A stretch of 64,000 bases of DNA from [Mycobacterium] zoologicum (GCF_020172665.1 NZ_CP083985.1:1688537-1752536); one strand, 5' to 3'; counted from the first letter of the stretch, positions 47,800 through 62,253 are shown. Numbers and translations: made by a program. The notes: a model not told the origin generated them from the sequence alone.

Positions 47800-48462
47800 T
47801 CACCGTTTTCGGGCGGTATAGATCGAGATGGTTCCGTTGACGGTGGCGATCACTTCGGCCTCGCGAACATCGACGAAGCCGGCAGCCGAAATCAGTTCCG
47901 GGAGCACACCGTCGGCGTTGGGTTGGGTATCGGTCTTGCCGTCGGCGAACTGGACGAACCGAAACGCCAAGCGCATCAACGGCGTCCGCTGCAACCCGAA
48001 ATCGGCGATCACCAGCCGGCCTCCCGGGCGCAGCACCGCGAACATCGATGCCAGGATGGCGCGTTTGACGCCCATCGGGCACTGATGCAGCACCAGGCTC
48101 GATGTCACGGCGTCCATCGACTCCGCGCCCACCGAATCCACCAGCGCATCGCCCATCCCGGTCAGCCAGCGGACTCGGGCGTCGGCATCTTTGCCGCGTG
48201 CCACCGCCAGGATCTTCGGATCGGGGTCCAGGCCGGTAACCGTGGCCTGCGGCTCGACACGCGCAACCAGCAGCGCCAAAGATCCGGTGCCGCAACCCAC
48301 GTCGAGGATCGCATCGCCGGGGCGCGGAGCCAGGTGCATGACGGTCAGTCCCCGCCACAACCGCTCGCGCGTCATCGCCACGACGGTGTCGAAGAAGCCG
48401 GCGCCGAGCAGGCGGGTCGGCGCCAGCCGGCCCAGGGCGGGGGTGAAGGTCTCATCGCTCAT
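47800..48462 (-). CDS. Class I SAM-dependent methyltransferase (UbiE-like)
   Basis: 220 residues with a Rossmann-type methyltransferase core: motif I ILDVGCGTGSLAL near residue 51, GLDPDPKIL (acidic end of strand 2) near 77, and VLRPGGRLVIADFG near 145. The substrate is unknown. ATG at 48460-48462 gives the family-like start; the frame is open to an ATG at 48513, which would add 17 residues. The stop abuts that of the AraC gene with no gap. Confidence 0.85.
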   Translation of the reverse strand: MSDETFTPALGRLAPTRLLGAGFFDTVVAMTRERLWRGLTVMHLAPRPGDAILDVGCGTGSLALLVARVEPQATVTGLDPDPKILAVARGKDADARVRWLTGMGDALVDSVGAESMDAVTSSLVLHQCPMGVKRAILASMFAVLRPGGRLVIADFGLQRTPLMRLAFRFVQFADGKTDTQPNADGVLPELISAAGFVDVREAEVIATVNGTISIYTARKR

Positions 48463-48509
48463 ACCGCCAGTCTCGCCCGGGCGGCACCGTGCCGTCTTGA
48501 ACAAACCGC

Positions 48510-48893
48510 TCACCCGGTCGCGAACGACGCCAGCATGGCGGCGATGTCCTCGACCGAGAGCTCGCCGTGTTGGGCGACATCGTTTATGAACACCTCGGCC
48601 GCATCGACGTCGAATTCAGGCGAGAGCTCAACGCCGTTGATGTGCAGGAAGGTCCACGCCGACGCCCATGCGGTGCGCTTGTTCCCGTCCACCATGGCAT
48701 GGTTGCGGGCCAGTGACTGCAACAATCCCGCCGCCTTCGTGTACAGGTCGGGGTAGGCGTCCACGCCGAATACCGTCGCCCGGGGCCTCGCGACGGCGGA
48801 ATCCAGCAGACCGTAGTCACCGACTTCACACGGCTGACCCACGGCGAACGCGCCGGCGGTGAGTACGTCGTCGCGGTCCAGGAACTCGGTCAA
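48510..48893 (-). CDS. Doc/Fic-family toxin (death-on-curing type)
   Basis: 127 residues. The Fic core motif reads [11 protein letters not shown] near residues 63-73 (consensus HxFxDGNKR), preceded by [10 protein letters not shown] and [11 protein letters not shown]. Doc toxins phosphorylate EF-Tu, and Fic proteins AMPylate targets; which applies here is not clear. TTG at 48891-48893 overlaps the antitoxin stop (TTGA), giving translational coupling; the longer upstream frame is antisense or overlapping shadow. Confidence 0.85.
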   Translation of the reverse strand: MTEFLDRDDVLTAGAFAVGQPCEVGDYGLLDSAVARPRATVFGVDAYPDLYTKAAGLLQSLARNHAMVDGNKRTAWASAWTFLHINGVELSPEFDVDAAEVFINDVAQHGELSVEDIAAMLASFATG

Positions 48894-49087
48894 GCCAGGC
48901 GACGATTCAATTCGGCGGAGCGTTGTGCCACCAGTGCAGCCGCCTCGGTGACTCGACGGCGATGTTCGCTGGCTGCGGTGACAACCGCGCGATGGGCAAA
49001 CGCGCGCAGCGAGACGTTCTCGTCGCCTGCGGCGGCGCGGACCGCGGCCAGCTCGTCCTCGGTGAAGGTGATGTTCAGAGACGGCAC
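48890..49087 (-). CDS. Antitoxin of the Doc-type module
   Basis: 65 residues, small and Ala/Arg/Glu-rich. The beta-strand-like start [19 protein letters not shown] suggests a ribbon-helix-helix DNA-binding head, then a helical tail likely to bind the toxin. The start is GTG at 49085-49087; an ATG eight bases upstream is out of frame. Repeats resembling an operator lie immediately upstream. Assignment rests mainly on its size and coupling to the toxin. Confidence 0.78.
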   Translation of the reverse strand: MPSLNITFTEDELAAVRAAAGDENVSLRAFAHRAVVTAASEHRRRVTEAAALVAQRSAELNRRLA

Positions 49088-49094
49088 TCGACCA

Positions 49095-49126
49095 TGGTAC
49101 CGCTCCTGGCACTGAATTTGGTACCG
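49095..49126. promoter_or_regulatory. Direct-repeat operator upstream of the Doc-type module
   Basis: The octamer TGGTACCG, whose core GGTACC is palindromic, occurs at 49095-49102 and 49119-49126, a 24-base spacing, i.e. on the same DNA face (about two turns). It lies just upstream of the antitoxin start and between the divergent phoH gene, as expected for an autoregulated module. Confidence 0.5.
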
Positions 49127-49230
49127 ATTGGTCCGGGGCGAACCGCTGGGAGCTGACGGAGGCCGACGGTAGACTGAGGCGTCCGTCTTATTGCTGTACA
49201 GGCCCCCAGGAAGCAGGCATCGGAAGCCAC

Positions 49231-50274
49231 GTGACGTCCCGCGATACCAGCGCCGCCTCCCAGGTTCGCAGCAGCATCGATGTTCCGCCCGACCTCGTCA
49301 TGGGTCTGCTGGGTTCCGCCGACGAGAACCTGCGCGCGCTTGAGCGCCTCCTGACCGCCGACCTGCACGTACGCGGCAATGCGATCACCTTCTCCGGGGA
49401 ACCGGCCGATGTGGCGCTGGCCGAGCGGGTGATCTCCGAGTTGGTGGCGATCGTTGCCGGTGGTCAGTCCCTGACGCCTGAGACCGTGCGGCACAGCGTC
49501 GGCATGCTGGTGGGAACCGGCAACGAGTCGCCGGCCGAAGTACTCAGCCTCGACATCCTGTCCCGGCGCGGCAAGACGATCCGGCCCAAGACGCTCAACC
49601 AGAAGCGCTATGTGGATGCGATCGACGCCAACACCATCGTGTTCGGCATCGGTCCGGCCGGCACGGGCAAGACCTACCTGGCCATGGCCAAGGCGGTCAG
49701 CGCGCTGCAGTCCAAACAGGTGACCCGCATCATCCTGACCCGGCCGGCGGTGGAAGCCGGTGAGAGCCTTGGCTTTCTGCCCGGCACGCTGAGCGAGAAG
49801 ATCGACCCGTATCTGCGTCCGCTCTACGACGCACTGCACGACATGATGGACGCCGAGCTGATTCCCAAGCTGATGAGCTCCGGGGTGATCGAGGTGGCGC
49901 CGCTGGCGTACATGCGCGGCCGCTCCCTCAACAGCGCGTTCATCATTCTCGACGAGGCGCAGAACACCACCGCCGAGCAGATGAAGATGTTCCTGACCCG
50001 GCTGGGGTTCGGCTCCAAGATGGTCGTCACCGGCGACGTCACCCAGATCGACCTGCCGGGCGGGGCGAAGTCGGGCCTGCGGGCCGCGGTGGACATCCTC
50101 GACGAGATAGACGACATCTGCGTCGCGGAGCTGACCAGCGTGGACGTGGTCCGACACCGGCTGGTCTCCGACATCGTCGACGCCTATTCCCGCCACGAGG
50201 CGCAGCGCACCGGGCCCGGGCTGGAGATGAACCGGGCGTCGCGGCGCGCATCACAAGGCAGGTCGCGCCGATGA
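49231..50274 (+). CDS. phoH: PhoH-family ATPase
   Basis: 347 residues. An N-terminal nucleic-acid-binding segment is followed by the PhoH ATPase domain with Walker A GPAGTGKT near residue 140, and Walker B region FIILDEAQN near 233. PhoH proteins are ATP-dependent RNA-related enzymes often linked to ribosome maturation; it is followed by ybeY, the usual partner. GTG start; the stop overlaps the ybeY ATG by four bases. The basic C-terminal tail ([10 protein letters not shown]) may bind RNA. Confidence 0.93.
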   Translation: MTSRDTSAASQVRSSIDVPPDLVMGLLGSADENLRALERLLTADLHVRGNAITFSGEPADVALAERVISELVAIVAGGQSLTPETVRHSVGMLVGTGNESPAEVLSLDILSRRGKTIRPKTLNQKRYVDAIDANTIVFGIGPAGTGKTYLAMAKAVSALQSKQVTRIILTRPAVEAGESLGFLPGTLSEKIDPYLRPLYDALHDMMDAELIPKLMSSGVIEVAPLAYMRGRSLNSAFIILDEAQNTTAEQMKMFLTRLGFGSKMVVTGDVTQIDLPGGAKSGLRAAVDILDEIDDICVAELTSVDVVRHRLVSDIVDAYSRHEAQRTGPGLEMNRASRRASQGRSRR

Positions 50275-50807
50275 GCATCGAGGTCTCCAACGAGTCCGGC
50301 CTGGACGTCTCCGAGGTCGAGCTGGTCAGCGTCGCCAAGTTCGTGCTGGCGAAGATGGACGTCAATCCGGGTGCGGAGCTGTCGATGGTGTTGCTGGACA
50401 CCGCCGCGATGGCCGACCTGCACATGCGCTGGATGGACCTGCCCGGGCCCACCGACGTGATGAGCTTCCCGATGGACGAGCTGGAGCCCGGCGGCCGCCC
50501 GGACGCCCCCGAGCCCGGCCCGTCGATGCTCGGCGATATCGCGCTGTGCCCGGAGTTCGCCGCCGAGCAGGCTGCCGCGTCCGGGCATTCACTCGGCCAG
50601 GAGCTGGCACTGCTCACCGTCCACGGCGTCCTGCACCTGCTGGGCTACGACCACGCCGAGCCGGACGAGGAAAAAGAGATGTTCGCGCTGCAGCGCCGGC
50701 TGCTGGAGGAGTGGGTGGCCGACCAGGTGGAGACCTACCGGGTGCAGACCCAGAGCGAGAAGGACCGCCGGTTGCTGGACAAGTCCAGGTACTTCGACGA
50801 ACTGTGA
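50271..50807 (+). CDS. ybeY: Endoribonuclease YbeY (rRNA maturation)
   Basis: 178-residue UPF0054 metalloprotein that processes the 3' end of 16S rRNA and takes part in ribosome quality control. The zinc motif [11 protein letters not shown] (H-x3-H-x5-H) is at about residues 122-132; upstream are TDVMSFPMD and LGDIALCPE, both family signatures. ATG overlaps phoH, and the stop overlaps the GTG of the next gene (GTGA). Confidence 0.95.
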   Translation: MSIEVSNESGLDVSEVELVSVAKFVLAKMDVNPGAELSMVLLDTAAMADLHMRWMDLPGPTDVMSFPMDELEPGGRPDAPEPGPSMLGDIALCPEFAAEQAAASGHSLGQELALLTVHGVLHLLGYDHAEPDEEKEMFALQRRLLEEWVADQVETYRVQTQSEKDRRLLDKSRYFDEL

Positions 50808-52102
50808 GCAGCACACCGCTGTTACTCGGCGTGATCGCGCTGATCGGCCTGGGCGGGCTGTTCGCGGCGATCGATGCGGCGGTCACCACCGTCTCGCCGG
50901 CGCGGGTCGAGGAGTTGGTGCGGGCCAAACGTCCCGGCGCGGTGTGGCTGAACAAACTGCTGACCGAGCGACCGCAATACATCAACCTGGTGGTGCTGCT
51001 GCGCATCACCTGCGAGATCACCGCCACCGCACTGCTGGTGTTCCTCCTGCACGCGGTGCTCGGCCTCGACTGGGGGCTGTTCGGTGCCGCCGCGGTCATG
51101 GTGGTGGTGAGCTTCGTGGTGATCGGCGTGGGCCCACGAACCCTGGGCCGCCAGAACGCCTACTCGATCGCCTTGGCGACAGCGCTTCCGCTGCAAGTCA
51201 TTTCGGTGCTGCTCACACCGATCAGCCGGGTGCTGGTGGTGCTGGGCAACGCGCTGACCCCGGGGCGCGGCTTCCGCAACGGGCCGTTCGCCTCCGAAAT
51301 CGAGTTACGTGAGGTCGTCGACCTGGCACAGCAGCGCGGGGTGGTGGCCGCCGATGAGCGCCGGATGATCCAGTCGGTGTTCGAGCTGGCCGACACCCCC
51401 GCCCGCGAGGTGATGGTGCCGCGCACCGAGATGGTCTGGATCGAGCACGACAAGTCCGCCGGCCAGGCCACCTCGTTGGCGGTGCGCAGCGGCCACTCCC
51501 GCATCCCGGTGGTCGGCGAGAACGTCGATGACATTCTCGGCGTGGTTTATCTCAAAGACCTTGTCCAGCAGACCTATTACTCGACGAACGGCGGACGCGA
51601 CACCACCGTGGCGCAGGTGATGCGACCGGCGGTGTTCATGCCGGACTCCAAGGCGCTCGACGCCCTGCTGCACGACATGCAGCGCAGCCGCTACCACATG
51701 GCCCTGCTGGTCGACGAGTACGGCGCGATAGCCGGCCTGGTGACCATCGAGGATGTGTTGGAGGAGATCGTCGGGGAGATCGCCGACGAGTACGACCAGG
51801 GTGAAGTCGCCCCGGTGCAGGATTTGGGCGACAACAGGTTTCGGGTTTCCGCGCGGCTGCCCATCGAGGACGTCGGTGAGTTGTGCGGCGTGGAGTTCGA
51901 CCCGGATCTGGACGTCGAGACCGTGGGCGGTCTGCTGGCGCTGGAGCTCGGCCGGGTTGCGCTGCCCGGCTCCGAGGTAACCTCACACGGGCTGCGGCTG
52001 CAGGCCGAAGGCAACCGTGACGGCCGGGGGCGGGTGCGGATCGCCACCGTACTGATCACTCCGGCCGCGGAGCCCGACGGCGAGGAGGCCGCAGATGACT
52101 GA
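50804..52102 (+). CDS. CorC/HlyC-family CBS-domain membrane protein
   Basis: 432 residues: an N-terminal DUF21 membrane domain with hydrophobic segments at about 5-25, 60-85, 90-115 and 125-150; two CBS domains at about 200-320 ([32 protein letters not shown] and [38 protein letters not shown]); and a C-terminal transporter-associated CorC_HlyC domain. Thought to act in Mg2+/Co2+ transport or its control. Homologous to Rv2366c by position. Start GTG at 50804 overlaps ybeY. Its stop overlaps era by 8 bases. Confidence 0.92.
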   Translation: MSSTPLLLGVIALIGLGGLFAAIDAAVTTVSPARVEELVRAKRPGAVWLNKLLTERPQYINLVVLLRITCEITATALLVFLLHAVLGLDWGLFGAAAVMVVVSFVVIGVGPRTLGRQNAYSIALATALPLQVISVLLTPISRVLVVLGNALTPGRGFRNGPFASEIELREVVDLAQQRGVVAADERRMIQSVFELADTPAREVMVPRTEMVWIEHDKSAGQATSLAVRSGHSRIPVVGENVDDILGVVYLKDLVQQTYYSTNGGRDTTVAQVMRPAVFMPDSKALDALLHDMQRSRYHMALLVDEYGAIAGLVTIEDVLEEIVGEIADEYDQGEVAPVQDLGDNRFRVSARLPIEDVGELCGVEFDPDLDVETVGGLLALELGRVALPGSEVTSHGLRLQAEGNRDGRGRVRIATVLITPAAEPDGEEAADD

Positions 52103-53000
52103 ATTCCATTCCGGCTTCGTGTGTTTCGTCGGACGCCCCAACACCGGCAAGTCCACATTGACCAACGCGCTGGTGGGGCAGAAGGTGGCGATCACCTCCA
52201 ACCGGCCGCAGACCACCCGGCACACCATCCGCGGCATCGTGCACCGTGATGACTTCCAGATCATCCTGGTCGACACTCCCGGGCTGCACCGTCCGCGCAC
52301 CCTGCTGGGCAAGCGGCTCAACGACCTGGTCCGCGACACCTACTCCCAGGTCGACGTCATCGGGCTGTGTATCCCGGCTGATGAGGCGATCGGCCCGGGG
52401 GACCGCTGGATCATCGAACAGATCCGGGAGGTCGCCCCCAAGACCACGCTGGTGGTCGTCGTCACCAAGATCGACAAGACCTCGCGCGATCGGGTCGCCG
52501 CGCAGCTGGTGGCCGTCGGGGAGCTGGCACCGGAGGCCGAGATCGTGCCGGTGTCGGCCGTCAGCGGTGAACAGGTCGATGTGCTGATCGGCGTGCTGGC
52601 CGCGGCGCTGCCGGTGGGGCCGGCCTTCTACCCCGACGGCGAGCTGACCGACGAGCCGGAAGAGACATTGATGGCCGAGTTCATCCGGGAGGCCGCGCTG
52701 GAAGGGGTGCGAGACGAACTGCCGCACTCGCTGGCGGTGGTGATCGACGACATCGAAAGGCGTGAGGGCCAGGACGGCAAGGACGACCTGATCAAGGTGT
52801 ACGCGCTGCTCTACGTCGAACGCGACAGTCAGAAGGGGATCGTGATCGGCCGGGGCGGCGCCAGGCTGCGCGAGGTGGGCACCGCCGCGCGCACCCAGAT
52901 CGAGAAGCTTCTGGGCACCAAAGTCTTTCTCGACCTGCGGGTCAAGGTCGCCAAGAATTGGCAGCGTGACCCGAAACAGCTCGGTCGCCTCGGCTTCTGA
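52095..53000 (+). CDS. era: Ribosome-assembly GTPase Era
   Basis: 301 residues. GTPase domain: G1 GRPNTGKS at 13-20, G2 around TTRHTIRG, G3 DTPG near 60, G4 TKID near 124, G5 VSA near 154. The C-terminal KH domain, with [19 protein letters not shown] near 250-268, binds the 3' end of 16S rRNA. It closes the phoH-ybeY-corC-like-era operon, all four genes overlapping. Confidence 0.96.
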   Translation: MTEFHSGFVCFVGRPNTGKSTLTNALVGQKVAITSNRPQTTRHTIRGIVHRDDFQIILVDTPGLHRPRTLLGKRLNDLVRDTYSQVDVIGLCIPADEAIGPGDRWIIEQIREVAPKTTLVVVVTKIDKTSRDRVAAQLVAVGELAPEAEIVPVSAVSGEQVDVLIGVLAAALPVGPAFYPDGELTDEPEETLMAEFIREAALEGVRDELPHSLAVVIDDIERREGQDGKDDLIKVYALLYVERDSQKGIVIGRGGARLREVGTAARTQIEKLLGTKVFLDLRVKVAKNWQRDPKQLGRLGF

Positions 53001-53078
53001 GCACTCCCGACGGACACGCCGACCACCCACCTGGGACGTGCGCCCGCTCCGCAGCGCGGCATTGGGTACATTCCTTGG

Positions 53079-53753
53079 GTGCCGGTACGCAAGTCGTTGC
53101 TCGTCTCCTCTGTTGGCCTGGTCCTGTGTGCGCAAGCACTGACGGGTTGCGGAGGGAGCCATAAGCCCTTCGACACCACCAAGCTGTTCAACGTCGAGTC
53201 GACGTTCGGTTCGGACTTCAAGACCCAGCACCAAGGTCCCAAGGACATCGACCCCAAGATCCTCGGGCCGCAGAAGATGCCGCCCGGCGTGACCTTCGAG
53301 CCGTCGGACTGCGCCGACTACGCGTCCAGCAGCGGCCGGCCACCCAAGGGCATCCGGGGCAAGATGTCGATGCTGTCGGTCAACGGCGCCGGTAACCAGC
53401 TCGTCGCGATCGCCATGCAGGCCGACTCGGACATTCCCTACGACTCCGCGCTCGCCGAGAAGTGCAAGCACGTGTCGTTCGAGGCCGGCAAGCTCACCGG
53501 CTACCTCGACGCGGTCGACGCCCCTGCCATCGACAAGGCGCAGACATCGGGTTCGCACTCGGAGATCGAGATCACCGACAAGGAAGGGCAGCAGCAGTCC
53601 CGCGAGTCCTACACCTTCACCGCCTACCTCGGCGACGCGATGGTGCAGGTCACCGCGACGCCTGCGCCGGTGCGCGGTCAGCCGCCGGCGATGGTCGACG
53701 CCGACCGGGCCCGCCAGCTGCTTGTCGATGCGGTCGCAGCGCTGCGCAGCTGA
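53079..53753 (+). CDS. Secreted lipoprotein, DUF5642-like, unknown function
   Basis: 224 residues. The signal sequence ends in the lipobox LTGC, so Cys24 should be lipidated and the protein anchored on the outer face of the membrane. The mature part has two further Cys (in SDCADYA and EKCKHV) that may pair, and a fold rich in beta segments typical of mycobacterial lipoproteins of the DUF5642/LpqN style. GTG at 53079 follows a -10-like TACATT (53067-53072) by six bases, so the mRNA may be leaderless. Function unknown. Confidence 0.8.
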   Translation: MPVRKSLLVSSVGLVLCAQALTGCGGSHKPFDTTKLFNVESTFGSDFKTQHQGPKDIDPKILGPQKMPPGVTFEPSDCADYASSSGRPPKGIRGKMSMLSVNGAGNQLVAIAMQADSDIPYDSALAEKCKHVSFEAGKLTGYLDAVDAPAIDKAQTSGSHSEIEITDKEGQQQSRESYTFTAYLGDAMVQVTATPAPVRGQPPAMVDADRARQLLVDAVAALRS

Positions 53754-53759
53754 CGCTGA

Positions 53760-56089
<2,330 letters not shown>

Positions 56090-56102
56090 CGGGCGGTTCA
56101 GT

Positions 56103-56447
56103 TCAGTAGTTGTTGCAGGAACCGGCGACCGAGGTGATCGTGCCGATGTACTGCTGCGCCTCGGGCATGCCCGAGATCATGGTCGCCAGCTGTTGCCGCT
56201 TGGCGGGGGGCGCGTTCAGGAACATCTGCAGCATGCCCTGCACGTTCGGCGCGGCGTCGAACTCACCGGCCGCGGCCGGGTTCTCGGCGTGCAGTGCCCG
56301 GTTGACCTGTCCGTAGTTGCACGTGGTGTTGACGAACGGGGTGAGGTCGGGGCTAGCGGACGCCAATCCGGCTCCCATGGACAGCGGCAGCGACAGCGCC
56401 AGACTGCCAGCCGCGACAGCAAGCTTGGTCAACGACAGAGTGGCCAT
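56103..56447 (-). CDS. Hemophore-related secreted heme-binding-like protein
   Basis: 114 residues. A signal peptide ends near residue 32 (LASAS), leaving a compact helical domain with a Cys near each end (TTCNYGQV and AGSCNNY), probably disulphide-bonded, and the segment NVQGMLQMFLNAPPAKRQQLA. This is the layout of the mycobacterial hemophore-related family (Rv0203/Rv1174c type). ATG at 56445-56447 is favoured by the GAAAGG ribosome site; an in-frame ATG at 56468 would add seven residues. No IdeR box was seen upstream. Confidence 0.82.
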   Translation of the reverse strand: MATLSLTKLAVAAGSLALSLPLSMGAGLASASPDLTPFVNTTCNYGQVNRALHAENPAAAGEFDAAPNVQGMLQMFLNAPPAKRQQLATMISGMPEAQQYIGTITSVAGSCNNY

Positions 56448-56571
56448 TTTCGAAAACGCCTTTCGCATGGTGAACGCTACGCGGATTACGCAGTCCGGTA
56501 CGACCGTGTCAGCTTAGCGGACAGTCGCAGACCGCGCAGAAGGCCAAGTCGCAGGGGGTTTTCCGCCGACT

Positions 56572-58017
56572 CTACGGGCGCCGGTCGGGCTGGGTGCGCC
56601 ACCACGGCGTGGGTTGCTTGGCGGCCCAGCCGCTGATGCCCTCCAGTTCGGCGGCCAGCGAAACCAGCCGGCCGTCGCTGTGTGCGGGCCCCATCAGCTG
56701 CACCCCGATCGGCAGCCCGTCGGCGGTGAATCCGGCCGGCACGTTGACCGACGGCCAGCCCAGCAGGTTCCACGGCCAGGTCACCGGGCAGGCGGCGATC
56801 ATGGCCCGATCGGTTTCGGTGGTGCTCAGATCGTCGAACTTGTTCACCAGCGGTGGGGGCTGGGCGGTGGTGGGCGCCAGAACCACGTCGACGATCCGGA
56901 AGATGGAGCCCACCCGGCGCCTGTCTTTGATCTCGTGGGCGCGGGCCTGGCGCAGGATCGCCTGGGACAGCAGCCGGCCGGTACGCATGTTCGACAGCGT
57001 CCGAGGGTCCAGGTCGGCCGGGTCGTAACGCCCGCCGGCGTTGAACACCCCGGCGGTCGAGCGGGCGAGAAAGTTCCAGGACAGCCGTAGGCCGTAGTCC
57101 GGATTTCCAGGCACCACGCTGTGCCCGAGCAGGCGCAGCTGGGCGGCGACATGTTCCAGCGCGGCCCTGATCTCCGGATGCAGGCGCGCCGGGAACCCCG
57201 TGAAGGGGAACCGGGTGGAGATCGCGATCCGCAGCGGCCCGGGGGCGGTGCGCACGTAGTCGGAGACGGTCACCGGCGGTGGCTGGTGGCGATCGCCCTC
57301 GACGTTGCCCGACGCCGCATCCAGCACCAGCGCGGCGTCCTCGACGGTACGGGCCAGTACGCCGTTGACCGTGATCCCGTTGAACGCCTCCGGCAGCGGC
57401 CAGGTGGAGATCCGGCCCCGCTGCGGTTTGATGCCGACCAGGTGGGTCCATGCGGCGGGGATGCGCACGCTGCCGGCGCCGTCCGAGCCGATCGCCGCGG
57501 CGACCAGGCCCGCCGCAACGGCCGCGGCGCTGCCGCCCGAGGACCCGCCCGGGGTGTGCCGGCGCGACCAGGGATTGCGGGTATGGCCGAAGCCCGGACC
57601 GCTGGTGAACGGCCATTGACCCAGCTCGCAGGTGTTGGTCTTGCCGACGATCACCGCGCCGGCGGCTCGCAGGCGCCGGACCATCTCGGCGTCGTCGCCG
57701 GCCGGCTCGACGTAGCCGGAGGTGCCGAACGAGGTGGGGACACCCGCGATGTCGGTGTCGTCCTTGACCGCGATCGGGATGCCCAACAGCGGCGCCCGCC
57801 CGCCGGCCGCCCGGCGCCGGTCGGCTTCGGTAGCTTGGGCCAGCGCGGACTCGGTGAACACCACCCGGAAGGCGTTGAGTGTGGACTGGCTGGCGTCGAT
57901 GGCGTGCAACGAACGGCGGACCAGCTCGACCGAGGTCACCGCGCCGCTGGCCAGTTGGTAGAGCTGCTCGGTGACGGTGGGGAAACGGGCGCCGGACGGC
58001 GCGGGCGGATAGGTCAT
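56572..58017 (-). CDS. Amidase-signature family amidase (AmiA2-like)
   Basis: 481 residues of the amidase-signature family, which use a Ser-cisSer-Lys triad: Lys in IPIAVKDD near residue 82, GGSSGGSAAA with the cis-Ser near 156, and the nucleophile in GSDGAGSVRIPA near 178. It hydrolyses a carboxamide; the natural substrate is unknown. ATG at 58015-58017 was chosen; the frame is open for 320 codons upstream only because it shadows recO. Position next to recO matches M. tuberculosis amiA2. It diverges from recO by 75 bases. Confidence 0.92.
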   Translation of the reverse strand: MTYPPAPSGARFPTVTEQLYQLASGAVTSVELVRRSLHAIDASQSTLNAFRVVFTESALAQATEADRRRAAGGRAPLLGIPIAVKDDTDIAGVPTSFGTSGYVEPAGDDAEMVRRLRAAGAVIVGKTNTCELGQWPFTSGPGFGHTRNPWSRRHTPGGSSGGSAAAVAAGLVAAAIGSDGAGSVRIPAAWTHLVGIKPQRGRISTWPLPEAFNGITVNGVLARTVEDAALVLDAASGNVEGDRHQPPPVTVSDYVRTAPGPLRIAISTRFPFTGFPARLHPEIRAALEHVAAQLRLLGHSVVPGNPDYGLRLSWNFLARSTAGVFNAGGRYDPADLDPRTLSNMRTGRLLSQAILRQARAHEIKDRRRVGSIFRIVDVVLAPTTAQPPPLVNKFDDLSTTETDRAMIAACPVTWPWNLLGWPSVNVPAGFTADGLPIGVQLMGPAHSDGRLVSLAAELEGISGWAAKQPTPWWRTQPDRRP

Positions 58018-58092
58018 CGGTGATGAGACTATCGGCGTGCCACGCCGGTCGCCGTCCTCGCAACGCGTCCGGTGCAGTGCGAAACTGGTGCG

Positions 58093-58878
58093 ATGCGGCT
58101 GTACCGGGACCGGGCGGTGGTGCTGCGCCAGCACAAGCTCGGCGAGGCCGACCGGATCGTCACTTTGCTCACCCGCGACCACGGGCTGGTTCGCGCGGTG
58201 GCCAAGGGCGTGCGTCGTACCCGCAGTAAGTTCGGCGCCCGACTGGAACCGTTCGCGCACATCGACGTGCAGCTGCATCCGGGGCGCAACCTCGACATCG
58301 TCACCCAGGTGGTGTCGGTGGACTCGTTCGCCGGTGACATCGTCAGCGACTACGGCCGCTACACCTGCGCCTGCGTGATGCTGGAGACCGCCGAGCGCCT
58401 GGCCGGTGCCGAGCGCGCCCCGGCGACGGCGCTGCACCGGCTCACCGTCGGTGCACTGCGGGCGGTAGCCGACGGCAGCCGCCCGCGTGAGCTGGTGTTG
58501 GACGCCTATCTTCTGCGCGCCATGTCGGTGGCGGGCTGGGCGCCGGCGTTGACCGAGTGCGCCCGCTGTGCCACCCCCGGCCCGCACCGGGCGTTTCATG
58601 TCGCCGCCGGCGGCAGCGTCTGCGCGCATTGCCGCCCGGCCGGGGCGACCACCCCGCCGGTGGGTGTGCTGGAGCTGATGTCGGCGCTGCATGACGGGGA
58701 CTGGGAGGGTGCGGAGATCGCCACGGCGGCGCACCGCAGCCACGCCAGCGGACTGGTGGCCGCGCATCTGCAGTGGCATCTGGAGCGGCGGCTGCGGACG
58801 TTGCCGCTGGTGGAACGGGTCCAGCGGGCGAGCCAGAACATCGACGCCGGGGCGGACCCAGAAGCGGACGCGGTCTGA
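58093..58878 (+). CDS. recO: DNA repair protein RecO
   Basis: 261 residues. The N-terminal OB fold starts MRLYRDRAVVLRQHKLGEADRI; the central helical domain holds a zinc finger with CARC near 161 and CAHC near 181. RecO anneals single strands and helps load RecA at gaps with RecR. ATG at 58093 matches the conserved start; the in-frame upstream codons (MQCETGA) are unlikely to be used. Confidence 0.94.
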   Translation: MRLYRDRAVVLRQHKLGEADRIVTLLTRDHGLVRAVAKGVRRTRSKFGARLEPFAHIDVQLHPGRNLDIVTQVVSVDSFAGDIVSDYGRYTCACVMLETAERLAGAERAPATALHRLTVGALRAVADGSRPRELVLDAYLLRAMSVAGWAPALTECARCATPGPHRAFHVAAGGSVCAHCRPAGATTPPVGVLELMSALHDGDWEGAEIATAAHRSHASGLVAAHLQWHLERRLRTLPLVERVQRASQNIDAGADPEADAV

Positions 58879-58997
58879 GGGTGCCGGCCGCGAGTGCCGA
58901 GCCGGGCGATTGGGCCGGTTTCGGCGGACTGGTCCGGGCTCGGCGGTAGGCTGGTGCGACTTCACGATCCGAGGGCTCAATCCGGAAGGCAGGCCGA

Positions 58998-60859
<1,862 letters not shown>

Positions 60860-60920
60860 TAAGCGGACCGTCGCGGCGGATGTGTGGTAGCTGCGGGCGG
60901 CACAATGCCGTTCGGGCAGG

Positions 60921-61817
60921 ATGGAACTCATGGTGTTGAACCGGGTGGGGCGCAAGGCTGCCTTCCCGCAGCTGCCGGCGGCGCCCGACGACTATCCGAT
61001 GTTCCCCGACAAGTCCACCTGGCCGGTGGTCTTCCCGCAGCTGCCGGCGCCCCCGGGTGGTGGCCCGTGTCGTCCGCCGCAACACACCTCCAAGGCCGTC
61101 GCCCCGCAGATTCCCGCCGAGGCGCTGCCCAACCACGTCGCGGTGGTGATGGACGGCAACGGCCGCTGGGCCACTCAGCGCGGCCTCGGCCGTACCGAGG
61201 GGCACAAGATGGGCGAGGCGGTGCTGATCGACATCACCTGCGGCGCCATCGAACTCGGCATCAAGTGGTTGACGGTGTACGCGTTCTCCACCGAGAACTG
61301 GAAGCGCTCCGCCGAGGAGGTCCGGTTCCTGATGGGATTCAACCGGGAGGTGGTGCGCCGCCGCCGGGAAAACCTCAACGCGATGGGTGTGCGGATGCGC
61401 TGGGTGGGCTCGCGGCCGAAGATGTGGCGCAGCGTCATCAAGGAATTCGAGATCGCCGAGGACATGACCGTCGGCAATGACGTCATCACCATCAACTACT
61501 GCGTCAACTACGGGGGCCGCACCGAGATCGCCGAAGCCGCACAGGCGATCGCCGCGGAAGCCGTTGCGGGCAAGATCAATCCGAACCGGATCAATGAGGC
61601 CACCATCGCGCGGCACCTGCACCGGCCCGACATGCCCGACGTCGACCTGTTGATCCGCACCTCCGGCGAACAGCGTTCGTCGAACTTCATGCTGTGGCAG
61701 GCCGCGTATGCCGAGTTCATCTTCCAGGAGAAACTCTGGCCGGATTACGACCGCCGCGACCTGTGGGAGGCCTGCGAACAGTACGCCTCGCGGCAGCGCC
61801 GGTTCGGGACGGCGTGA
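60921..61817 (+). CDS. uppS: (Z)-decaprenyl diphosphate synthase
   Basis: 298 residues. cis-Prenyltransferase core with [13 protein letters not shown] near 73-85 (catalytic Asp), [32 protein letters not shown] region near 250 and FQEKLWPDY. It makes the decaprenyl diphosphate lipid carrier for cell-wall arabinogalactan and peptidoglycan. The N-terminal 65-residue Pro-rich extension containing FPQLPA twice is typical of mycobacterial Rv2361c-type enzymes. Confidence 0.95.
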   Translation: MELMVLNRVGRKAAFPQLPAAPDDYPMFPDKSTWPVVFPQLPAPPGGGPCRPPQHTSKAVAPQIPAEALPNHVAVVMDGNGRWATQRGLGRTEGHKMGEAVLIDITCGAIELGIKWLTVYAFSTENWKRSAEEVRFLMGFNREVVRRRRENLNAMGVRMRWVGSRPKMWRSVIKEFEIAEDMTVGNDVITINYCVNYGGRTEIAEAAQAIAAEAVAGKINPNRINEATIARHLHRPDMPDVDLLIRTSGEQRSSNFMLWQAAYAEFIFQEKLWPDYDRRDLWEACEQYASRQRRFGTA

Positions 61818-62215
61818 TGGCCGGGCCGGCCGGGCTGACAGACCGCCTCGCCACAGTGCTCGCCGAAGTGCTGTCGACCGACGCCGAAGAAGACGGGGCC
61901 CTGACCGTTCGCTTCGAGGGCACGCTGGCGTCGATACGAGTGGTGACGGTGGCCGAGGGCCTGGAACTGGTGTCGTTCACTCAGGTCCTGGCCTGGGACC
62001 TGCCCCTGGACGACGGGCTGAGGGAGCGGGCGACCGAGCAGGGGAGGCTGAGTCAGCTCGGGACGGTGACCCTGGTCGAAAAGGATGCCCAGTCTGCAGA
62101 TGCGTTGCTGCGCTACAACTTTCCCGGTTCGGGGCTGTCCGACGATGCGCTGTCCACGTTTGTCCTGCTGGTGCTGGCCAAGGGTGTCGACATCCGCGAC
62201 GCGTTGATCGGCTGA
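61817..62215 (+). CDS. Conserved mycobacterial protein (Rv2360c-like)
   Basis: 132 residues, acidic, no signal or cofactor motif. Alternating segments (ALTVRFEGTLASIRVVTVAEGLELVSFTQVLAWDLPL and TVTLVEKDAQSADALLRYNFPG) suggest an alpha/beta sensory-type or chaperone-like fold of the YbjN kind; that is a guess. ATG at 61817 overlaps the uppS stop (TGATG), so it is co-translated with uppS, as at the M. tuberculosis locus. Function unknown. Confidence 0.82.
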   Translation: MAGPAGLTDRLATVLAEVLSTDAEEDGALTVRFEGTLASIRVVTVAEGLELVSFTQVLAWDLPLDDGLRERATEQGRLSQLGTVTLVEKDAQSADALLRYNFPGSGLSDDALSTFVLLVLAKGVDIRDALIG

Positions 62216-62224
62216 CGACATCCG

Positions 62225-62253
62225 TTGACTGCCCCATTGCTGGGTATTAGCTT
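62225..62253 (+). promoter_or_regulatory. SigA-like promoter of the PGRS gene
   Basis: TTGACT (62225-62230), a 17-base spacer and TAGCTT (62248-62253), followed about 55 bases later by the GTG start with a G-rich ribosome site (GGGGG). This fits a housekeeping-type promoter for the PGRS protein. Confidence 0.45.

Noticed and set aside
57980..58980. Much longer N-terminus for the amidase reading through the recO region
   Set aside because: The upstream part is antisense to the well-conserved recO gene; the ATG at 58017 starts the normal amidase sequence.
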